In this document: piece by piece, positions 57,973-64,000 of the stretch
Layout of the letters: the number at the start of each line of letters is the position of its first letter
Numbering within the stretch: the first letter of the stretch is position 1
Assembly (NCBI RefSeq): GCF_018129995.1
Contig: NZ_JAFCKS010000001.1
Span: 1,275,001-1,339,000, forward strand
From: Bradyrhizobium sp. SZCCT0153
Lineage (GTDB): Bacteria > Pseudomonadota > Alphaproteobacteria > Rhizobiales > Xanthobacteraceae
Reading direction: 5' to 3'
Length of the DNA stretch: 64,000 nt
Notes under the pieces: model-generated
The model's input: the letters and a program-made list of their open reading frames with translations, nothing else
Told to the model about the DNA's origin: nothing
Database searches by the model: none
Made by a program: the position numbers and the translations under genes

Positions 57973-58476
57973 ATGCGCGCTGCGGCCGCAATTCTCATCA
58001 CTTTGCTGCTTGCCGGCTGCGCCGGCAATGAAGCGCCGGTCCAGCAACCCTCGATGTATGCCGACATGGCGGTTCCGGGCTCCAAGCTCGATGCGCAGGC
58101 GGCCGCGATCATGATTTCGCAATACCGCCAGAACAACGGCCTCGGCACCGTCGTCGTCGACCCCGATCTGATGCGGCTCGCCGAATCCCAATCGCAGGCC
58201 ATGGCGGCGGCCAACAAGATGGACCATGACGTGCGCGCGCCGCTGGCCAAGCGACTGGCCGCCGGCAGCTATCCCGCCACCGTGGCGGTCGAGAACGTCT
58301 CGGCCGGCTATCATACGCTGGCGGAAGCGTTTTCCGGCTGGCGCGACTCGCCCCCGCACCGCGCCAACATGCTCAAGAGCGGTGTCACAAAATTGGGCAT
58401 AGCGGCGGGCTATGCTCCCGGCACCAAATACAAGGTGTTCTGGACCATGATCCTGGCCTCGACTGATCCCCGATAA
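57973..58476 (+). CDS. CAP-domain (SCP/PR-1-like) lipoprotein
   Basis: A 167-residue secreted protein. The signal peptide AAAAILITLLLAGC ends in a lipobox with the lipidated Cys at about residue 16. The CAP domain follows: ISQYRQNNGLGTVVVDPDLM, LAESQSQAMAAANKMDHDV, AVENVSAGYHTLAEAFSGWR and DSPPHRANMLKSGVTKLGIA. Bacterial CAP proteins of this kind are poorly known and may bind lipids or act at the cell surface. ATG 57973 is chosen because the lipoprotein signal starts there. Confidence 0.9.
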   Translation: MRAAAAILITLLLAGCAGNEAPVQQPSMYADMAVPGSKLDAQAAAIMISQYRQNNGLGTVVVDPDLMRLAESQSQAMAAANKMDHDVRAPLAKRLAAGSYPATVAVENVSAGYHTLAEAFSGWRDSPPHRANMLKSGVTKLGIAAGYAPGTKYKVFWTMILASTDPR

Positions 58477-58554
58477 GCCAGACTTGATCCCGGGATGCAT
58501 TGACGCCGCGGCGATCTGTCGCCACGGTCGCTCGCCATCTGCTATTGTTCCAGC

Positions 58555-59730
58555 ATGATCGATCATAGCCCGGAAGTCGCAACAGTCCCCGCGAATGCGC
58601 AACGCGTCCTGGTTCTCCAGGGCGGCGGCGCGCTCGGCTCCTATCAGGCCGGCGCCTATCAGTCGCTGTGCCATTTCGATTTCGAGCCCGAGTGGGTGGC
58701 CGGCATCTCGATCGGCGCCGTCAACGCCGCGATCATTGCCGGCAACGAGGGCCCGACCCGCGTCAAGCGGCTAAAGGAATTCTGGGAGATGGTTTCCGCG
58801 CCGGTGCCGTGGAAACCGATCGGCAAGAGCGACCATAGCCGTGAACTGTTCAATTCGACCAGCGCGGCGCTGATCGCGACCTTCGGCGTGCCCGGCTTCT
58901 TCACGCCGCGCGTTCCGCCCGCGCCGATGTGGCCACCCGGGAGCCCGCAGGCCGAAAGCTATTACGACACTGCGCCGCTGAAGAAGACGCTGGAGCGGCT
59001 GGTCGATTTCGATCGCATCAACGATCTGAAAACGCGCCTGTCGGTCGGCGCGGTCGGCGTCACCTCGGGCAACTTCAAATATTTCGACAATTACGAGTTC
59101 AGGAAGCTCGGCAAGAAGATCGGCCCCGAGCACATCATGGCCTCGGGCGCGTTGCCGCCGGGCTTTCCGTCCGTCGTGATCGACGGCGAGCATTATTGGG
59201 ACGGCGGCATCGCCTCCAATACCCCGCTCGATTACGTGCTCGATGCCGAGGTCGATCGCGACATGCTGATCTTCCAGGTCGATCTGTTCAGCGCGCGCGG
59301 CGATCTGCCGAATTCACTGCTCGAGGCCACCGAGCGCGAGAAGGACATCCGCTTCTCCAGCCGCACGCGGATGAACACCGACAAGAACAAGCAGGTGCAC
59401 AACGCCCGCAGGGCGGTGCGCGACCTGATCGGCAAATTGCCGGATTATCTGAAGAACGACCCGTCCGTCGAATTCCTCGCCAAGATCTCGCGCGAAAGCA
59501 CCGTCACCGTGGTGCATCTGATCTATCGCAGCAAGAACTACGAATCATCGTCCAAGGATTACGACTTCTCGCATGTCGCCATGGTCGAGCATTGGGAGGC
59601 CGGCGTGCGCGACGTGCATCTGTCGATGCGCCACAAGGATTGGCTCGAGCGGCCGCAGTCCGGCGAGACCATGGTGACCTACGATCTCACGGGGGACGTC
59701 ACCGCGCCCCCGCCAAAAAGGAGCGAATAA
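58555..59730 (+). CDS. Patatin-like phospholipase with DUF3734 domain
   Basis: A 391-residue serine lipid acyl hydrolase. The oxyanion segment is LQGGGALGSYQAGAYQSL, the nucleophile is in GISIGAVNAA (G-x-S-x-G), and the catalytic Asp is in WDGGIASNTPLDYVL (D-G-G). A C-terminal DUF3734 follows (about residues 270-380; VVHLIYRSKNYESSSKDYDF). The next gene, 3-hydroxybutyrate dehydrogenase, starts one base after its stop, and this pairing suggests a role in polyhydroxybutyrate or lipid turnover (inference). Confidence 0.93.
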   Translation: MIDHSPEVATVPANAQRVLVLQGGGALGSYQAGAYQSLCHFDFEPEWVAGISIGAVNAAIIAGNEGPTRVKRLKEFWEMVSAPVPWKPIGKSDHSRELFNSTSAALIATFGVPGFFTPRVPPAPMWPPGSPQAESYYDTAPLKKTLERLVDFDRINDLKTRLSVGAVGVTSGNFKYFDNYEFRKLGKKIGPEHIMASGALPPGFPSVVIDGEHYWDGGIASNTPLDYVLDAEVDRDMLIFQVDLFSARGDLPNSLLEATEREKDIRFSSRTRMNTDKNKQVHNARRAVRDLIGKLPDYLKNDPSVEFLAKISRESTVTVVHLIYRSKNYESSSKDYDFSHVAMVEHWEAGVRDVHLSMRHKDWLERPQSGETMVTYDLTGDVTAPPPKRSE

Positions 59731-59731
59731 T

Positions 59732-60520
59732 ATGGGTAGTCTGTCAGGCAAGAATGCCGTCGTGACCGGGTCGACCAGCGGCATCGGGCTCGCCTATGCG
59801 CGGGGCTTCGCCGGCGCCGGCGCCAACGTCGTCATCAACGGGTTCGGCTCGCCCGAGGACATCGAGAAGGAGCGCGCCAAGATCGAGTCCGATTTCGGCG
59901 TGAAGGCGGTCTATTCTCCTGCCGACATGACCAAGCCGGCGGAAATCGCCGGGATGATTGCCCTCGGCGAGAAGAGCTTCGGCTCGGTCGACATCCTCGT
60001 CAACAATGCGGGCATCCAGTTCGTTTCGCCGATCGAGGAATTCCCGCCGGAAAAGTGGGACCAGATCATTGCGATCAACCTGTCTTCGGCCTTCCATGCC
60101 ATTCGCGCCGCCGTCCCCGGCATGAAGAAGAAGGGCTGGGGCCGCATCATCAACACGGCGTCGGCGCATTCGCTGGTCGCCTCGCCCTTCAAGTCGGCCT
60201 ACGTGTCGGCCAAGCACGGCATCGCCGGTCTCACCAAGACCGTGGCTCTGGAGGTCGCGACCAACAAGATCACCTGCAACTGCATCAGCCCCGGCTATGT
60301 CTGGACGCCGCTGGTGGAGAAGCAGATCCCCGACACGATGAAGGCGCGCAATCTGACCCGCGAGCAGGTCATCAACGACGTGCTGCTCGACGCGCAGCCG
60401 ACCAAGGAGTTCGTCACCTCCGAGCAGGTCGCAGCACTCGCCCTGTTCCTGTGCAGCGATGACGCCGCGCAGATCACCGGCACCAACCTCTCGATCGACG
60501 GCGGCTGGACCGCGGAGTAG
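59732..60520 (+). CDS. bdhA: 3-hydroxybutyrate dehydrogenase
   Basis: A 262-residue short-chain dehydrogenase that interconverts D-3-hydroxybutyrate and acetoacetate with NAD. The cofactor motif is VTGSTSGIGLAYARGFAGAG (TGxxxGIG), then NNAGIQFVSPIEEFPPEKWD. Catalytic Ser, Tyr and Lys are in INTASAHSLVASPFKSAYVS and AKHG (YxxxK). The LVEKQIPD segment and the end TNLSIDGGWTAE match bacterial 3-hydroxybutyrate dehydrogenases. It is coupled to the patatin gene and followed by a terminator. Confidence 0.94.
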   Translation: MGSLSGKNAVVTGSTSGIGLAYARGFAGAGANVVINGFGSPEDIEKERAKIESDFGVKAVYSPADMTKPAEIAGMIALGEKSFGSVDILVNNAGIQFVSPIEEFPPEKWDQIIAINLSSAFHAIRAAVPGMKKKGWGRIINTASAHSLVASPFKSAYVSAKHGIAGLTKTVALEVATNKITCNCISPGYVWTPLVEKQIPDTMKARNLTREQVINDVLLDAQPTKEFVTSEQVAALALFLCSDDAAQITGTNLSIDGGWTAE

Positions 60521-60539
60521 GGCTTTCGGATCGGGTTAC

Positions 60540-60576
60540 GAAAACGGCGGGAGCGCGATGCTCCCGCCGTTTTTCG
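60540..60576. terminator. Rho-independent terminator, bidirectional
   Basis: AAAACGGCGGGAGC-GCGAT-GCTCCCGCCGTTTTT is a perfect 10-bp GC-rich stem, extended by A:T pairs. It separates the convergent bdhA and TauE/SafE-family genes. Confidence 0.9.
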
Positions 60577-60577
60577 T

Positions 60578-61402
60578 TCAATGGCTCCAGGCCAGCGCCG
60601 TCACGAACGCCGATGACAGGTTCAGCTCCGCGAAGATGATCTTGCCTGCGACCACGGCGAGCACGCAGGCAAGGGCGATGCGCAGTACCGTTTCCGGCAC
60701 ACGTGTCGCGCTGAAGCTGCCGACGATGATGCCGGGCAGCGAGCCCAGCAGCAGCACGCCCATGAGAGCCCAATCGACATCGCCAAGGGCCCAATGTCCG
60801 ATGCCGGCGACCAGCGTCAGCGGCACCGCATGGGCGATGTCGGAGCCCACGATGGTCGCCATCGGCAGGCGCGGGTAGAGCAGCAGCAGCACGGTGACGC
60901 CGACCGCGCCGGCGCCGACGGATGAAATCGAGACCAGCACGCCGAGCACGATGCCGGTGATGACGGTCGCGATCGCGGTGGTGCGGTCATCGACCTGCTC
61001 GAGGCGCCGGCGACAGCGCTCCATGATCGACCTGCGGAAGATCAGCGAGGTCGCAGTCAGCAGCAGTGCGAAGCACAGCACGAGGTTGACGAGATTGCGC
61101 TCGGAATCGCTTTTGAGGTCGAGCTTCCACAGCACGAGCAGGGTCAGCGCGCTCGCCGGAATGCTGCCGCAGGCAAGCCGCAGCACCGCCGGCCAGTGCA
61201 CGCTGCGCGACCAGCCATGCACGACGCTGCCGCCGGTCTTGGTGGCGGCGGCATAGAGCAGGTCGGTCCCGACGGCGGTGGAGGGATGCACGCCGAACAG
61301 CAGGATCAGCAGCGGCGTCATCAACGAGCCGCCACCCACGCCGGTCATCCCGACAAGCAGGCCGACGCCAAAACCGGAGGCGACATAGAGCGGATCAATC
61401 AT
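60578..61402 (-). CDS. TauE/SafE-family sulfite exporter-like membrane permease
   Basis: A 274-residue protein with about eight membrane helices in two halves. N-terminal: VASGFGVGLLVGMTGVGGGS; the TauE half repeat GVLVSISSVGAGAVGVTVLL occurs in the second half. The family exports sulfite, sulfoacetate or similar anions, or imports sulfur compounds. It is not in the cys operon but lies 3 kb from it; a link with sulfur metabolism is possible. Confidence 0.92.
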   Translation of the reverse strand: MIDPLYVASGFGVGLLVGMTGVGGGSLMTPLLILLFGVHPSTAVGTDLLYAAATKTGGSVVHGWSRSVHWPAVLRLACGSIPASALTLLVLWKLDLKSDSERNLVNLVLCFALLLTATSLIFRRSIMERCRRRLEQVDDRTTAIATVITGIVLGVLVSISSVGAGAVGVTVLLLLYPRLPMATIVGSDIAHAVPLTLVAGIGHWALGDVDWALMGVLLLGSLPGIIVGSFSATRVPETVLRIALACVLAVVAGKIIFAELNLSSAFVTALAWSH

Positions 61403-61599
61403 GCCTTTTGAATCTTAGGTTTATCTCGTCGATTGGGCAATACGACGTAGAATGAACTTTCCCTGTGGCGCAACTGCTTGGGTGCAATAAGAAGAATCGT
61501 GCTGCCGCCCGTGAACAGGCAGGAGTTTCGCCGCGTTCATCGGCATGGCGCGAAACCGTTGTTCCCCAGGGCAAGCGCCGAAAGAGCAGTACGCTGGAC

Positions 61600-62958
61600 C
61601 TATTTTCCGAACGCCAGCACGTGCAGGCCGAGCCGCTGCCGCACGATCCAGAACAGCAGCACCGTCTCGAAGCAAAGCGAGATCGAGGTCGCGGCCGCGG
61701 CGCCTTGGCCGCCGTAGCGGGGCACCAGCGCGATGCAGAGCACCAGGTTCATCACGAAGGCCAGCGCATAGGCCAGCGCGCAGATCTTCTGCTGGCCGAG
61801 CATGTTGAGCAGACGTTCCACCGGCCCGATCGCGGAGCGGACCACGAGGCCAATCGCGGCGACGAACATGATGTCGTAGCCGACGGTGAATTGCGGCCCG
61901 AACAGCCAGAGCAGTGGCTTGCCGAGCGCGAGCAAAACGATCGTCGCCGCCAGCGACGGCCAGAACGTCCAGTTGATGGCGTGCGCGACATAGGCGGACA
62001 GGCGGGCCTTGTCGCCGAGCGCATTGTATTCCGCAAAGCGGTGCGCGGTCGTCGCCGACATCGCGTAGTGGATGAACGACACCAGCGCCAGCGTCTTCAC
62101 CACCGCGAAGTAGACGCCAACCTCGTCGGAGGGGCGGAACTGCTGCAGCACCAGCACGTCGGTGTAGGACAGCAGCAGGTAGAAGCTCTCGACCAGCAGG
62201 ATCGGCAGCGAAACGGCGAGCCAGCCGCGGATGTCGTAGGCCTTGGGGCCCTGCTCGATGTGATCGGCGAGCCTGCGGTTCAGCACGACCATCTGTCCGG
62301 TCATCGCGATCCACACCGCGCCGGCGCTCGCGGCCATCGCGGCGACCGCGCCCAGATGATAGCCGAGCAGGAAGGCGCTCGCCGTGATGCCGATGATCAG
62401 GGTCTGGCGGATGATGAATTGCGGCATCAGGCCGAGCTGCATCCAGTCATGCGAGCGCGCGATGCCGTCCTGGGCGTTGGCGACGACGAAGGCGGGCAGC
62501 GTCATGCAGCCGATATAGAGCGGCAGCACCTCGGCCGGATTGATCCAGGGCGACAGCAATTTGACGATGCCGGCGAGGCCAAGCGACACCAGCGCGGAGA
62601 CAGCGAAGGTCAGCCAGCGGCTGCCGGAGAGAAAGCCGCGCAGCAGCGCATGCTCGCCGCCGGTACGATACTCCGGGATGATTTTTTGCGCGGAAGCGGA
62701 GATGCCGAAGTCCATCATGCTGCCGAGCAGCAGCACCCAGGTCCAGACATAGACATAGACGCCGTAGTCGGACGTGCCCATCCAGCGCGCGAGCAGGATC
62801 TGCGAGAAATACGCCAGGCCCGCGCTGATGACGCGGATGATGAAGATGGTGCCGGCCAGACGCCGCGTCAGCGACGCCTCGCTCGAGCCGTCCGTGAGCT
62901 TGGCCCGCAGCCGCGCGATCAGCCCGGCCGGTCCGGTCGTTGCGGGGTCTGCATCCAT
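61600..62958 (-). CDS. Polysaccharide biosynthesis flippase (Wzx/MATE-like)
   Basis: A lipid-linked sugar flippase of about 452 residues with some 12-14 membrane helices. The first helix region, RRLAGTIFIIRVISAGLAYF, and SQILLARWMGTSDYGVYVYV are typical of the polysaccharide-biosynthesis family. It may move surface polysaccharide units. The ATG at 62958 is used; a TTG at 63036 would add 26 residues. No glycosyltransferase genes adjoin it. The 197 bp between its end and the TauE/SafE gene hold no clear feature. Confidence 0.88.
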   Translation of the reverse strand: MDADPATTGPAGLIARLRAKLTDGSSEASLTRRLAGTIFIIRVISAGLAYFSQILLARWMGTSDYGVYVYVWTWVLLLGSMMDFGISASAQKIIPEYRTGGEHALLRGFLSGSRWLTFAVSALVSLGLAGIVKLLSPWINPAEVLPLYIGCMTLPAFVVANAQDGIARSHDWMQLGLMPQFIIRQTLIIGITASAFLLGYHLGAVAAMAASAGAVWIAMTGQMVVLNRRLADHIEQGPKAYDIRGWLAVSLPILLVESFYLLLSYTDVLVLQQFRPSDEVGVYFAVVKTLALVSFIHYAMSATTAHRFAEYNALGDKARLSAYVAHAINWTFWPSLAATIVLLALGKPLLWLFGPQFTVGYDIMFVAAIGLVVRSAIGPVERLLNMLGQQKICALAYALAFVMNLVLCIALVPRYGGQGAAAATSISLCFETVLLFWIVRQRLGLHVLAFGK

Positions 62959-63095
62959 CACGGCCAATTCGAACAGTCCCCGGGGCGCACGCGCATGCCG
63001 CGGCAGGCTTGCCGCAGCAGCCTTTGGAATTAGCAACCATTCGTTAAGATTCTGTTGGGCGGGGCAATACCCCTCGCGCTAGGCCGGGACGACAA

Positions 63096-63935
63096 CTACT
63101 CCAGATTCATATTGAATTCGTACGATTTCTCCGGCCCGACCAGCGTGAATTTCAGCGCCGCGCCGTCGGGCTTGGCGCCCGGCGGCAGCCCATCGAGCTC
63201 GAACGAGAAACGCTTCACGCCGGGCGGGCTGGGCTCGACCGGCGCGGGAATCGGCAGCGACCAATCCGGCGTCGGGCCTTCCACGTACAAATTGACGCCG
63301 CGGCTGTCAGGCACGACCACGTCGACCACCACGTTCTTGGGTCCGTCGCGCCTGATGTCGCGGATGGTGAGCGGATTGGGATCGCCGACATTCGCGGGTT
63401 TCGGCACGGTGTCGAGCGCTGCACGCAGATTGGCGTCCTCGGTCGAGGCGACGTTGTTGAAACCAAGCTCGGCGCTGGCCTCGACAGGAATGCAGAGCTT
63501 CTCGCACACCGCGTAATTGATCTCGGCGCGCAGCGTCACCGGCTTGTCGGCGGCCTTGGCGACGATGCGCAAGGGCAGCACGATCTGGTCGTGATAGCCG
63601 ATCGAATGGCCGCCTGCGCCGTCGTCGAACTTCTGCGGCGCCGGCCACATCACGGTCACCGCTTCGACATTGTCTGATTTCGAGAAGTCGAACCGTGGCG
63701 GGACGCCGGAATCGCCGGGCATGCGCCAGTAGGTTTTCCACCCCGGCTGGATCTGGAACGCGATACCGCCGAGCAGGACCGCGCCGCTGCGCGATCCTGC
63801 GAGCAACCGCACCGCGGAATGTCCGTCGCGCTGCCACGGCGAGGAGTCGTCGGCACGGGCTGCGATGGCCAGCGACGACGCAAGCAGGGTTGTCACGACG
63901 CCAACCGCCGCACGCAGGGGAACTCTTGTCAGCAT
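63096..63935 (-). CDS. DsbD-domain protein (periplasmic, ScsB-like N-terminal domain)
   Basis: A 279-residue exported protein. The signal peptide AAVGVVTTLLASSLAIAARA is followed by a DsbD/ScsB-type N-terminal domain (about residues 45-160): GIAFQIQPGWKTYWRMPGDS, PQKFDDGAGGHSIGYHDQIV and the cysteine pair NYAVCEKLCIPVEA. There is no membrane or thioredoxin part, unlike full DsbD. Relatives take part in periplasmic thiol-disulfide exchange; the partner is not visible here. The last 65 bases of the window upstream of it hold no gene. Confidence 0.9.
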   Translation of the reverse strand: MLTRVPLRAAVGVVTTLLASSLAIAARADDSSPWQRDGHSAVRLLAGSRSGAVLLGGIAFQIQPGWKTYWRMPGDSGVPPRFDFSKSDNVEAVTVMWPAPQKFDDGAGGHSIGYHDQIVLPLRIVAKAADKPVTLRAEINYAVCEKLCIPVEASAELGFNNVASTEDANLRAALDTVPKPANVGDPNPLTIRDIRRDGPKNVVVDVVVPDSRGVNLYVEGPTPDWSLPIPAPVEPSPPGVKRFSFELDGLPPGAKPDGAALKFTLVGPEKSYEFNMNLE

Positions 63936-64000
63936 GGCACGTCTTTACAGGGGCGTCCCGAGGCAAGCCATTGAATTGCTTGTGATGGATGCACTTCAAT

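Noticed and set aside
57742-58114. Continuation of the frame that opens at 57590
   Set aside because: After 57741 it runs out of phase through the TOBE remnant and then over the start of the CAP-domain lipoprotein gene; its composition is Arg/Pro/Ser-rich.

Overview
The window is GC-rich chromosomal DNA of an alphaproteobacterium of the order Hyphomicrobiales (Rhizobiales). Gene content, gene order and protein character fit Bradyrhizobium or a close relative best: a Caulobacter/rhizobia-type cpa/tad pilus locus, urtABCDE followed directly by urease genes, a cysG-DUF2849-cysI-DUF934-cysH sulfur operon, malate synthase G, DUF2865 and HWE-kinase genes, and rhizobial palindromic repeats between genes. 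This assignment is inferred from content only. I saw no rRNA, tRNA or CRISPR array.

Layout. 1-6.2 kb: a Yej-type peptide ABC transporter (two tandem solute-binding proteins, YejB, YejE, YejF), then a small peptide with a double-glycine-type leader. 6.6-8.8 kb (minus): an NlpC/P60 hydrolase overlapping an M17 leucyl aminopeptidase. 9.0-21.0 kb: the Flp pilus locus (tadD on plus; tadC, tadB, tadA/cpaF, cpaE, cpaD, cpaC, cpaB, cpaA and the flp pilin on minus), with a fatty-acid hydroxylase-like gene and a stand-alone CpaC-type N-terminal protein. 21.1-23.5 kb (minus): a cold-shock set of DEAD-box helicase, IF-1 and CspA-like protein. 24.0-36.6 kb (plus): a nitrogen block, urtABCDE then ureD-A-B-C-E-F-G, preceded by a near-consensus sigma-54 promoter and interrupted by three non-urease genes (a DUF559 nuclease-like gene framed by repeats, a MESH1-like HD hydrolase, and an ABM-family monooxygenase).

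36.9-47.1 kb is a mixed envelope and signalling region: a CHASE-HWE kinase with a degenerate N box, a TetR regulator, an OpgC-type acyltransferase, small membrane proteins, an AI-2E-family permease, an L,D-transpeptidase, a DUF2865 protein, a chemoreceptor and a 51-residue membrane protein. 47.2-49.3 kb is malate synthase G. The following 0.5 kb gap holds a 211-bp MITE-like element inside a repeat palindrome. 49.8-57.5 kb is assimilatory sulfate reduction: cysD and cysNC on minus, divergent from cysG-DUF2849-cysI-DUF934-cysH on plus, with nested inverted repeats in the shared promoter region. 57.6-63.9 kb contains an orphan TOBE-domain remnant, a CAP-domain lipoprotein, a patatin-like phospholipase, 3-hydroxybutyrate dehydrogenase, a TauE/SafE permease, a polysaccharide flippase and a DsbD-domain protein.

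How the parts work together: urt genes import urea when nitrogen is scarce and the adjoining urease genes release ammonia from it. The cys genes take sulfate through APS to sulfite and sulfide with siroheme made by CysG; the iron-sulfur cysteine pairs of CysH suggest that APS is its substrate, leaving the fused APS kinase to supply PAPS for other uses. The pilus locus is nearly complete, but TadE/F/G minor pilins are not in the window. The best candidates for something poorly described are the leader-bearing peptide at 6.33 kb, the repeat-framed cassette inside the urease operon, the MITE-like element at 49.6 kb, and the nested operator in the divergent cys promoter.
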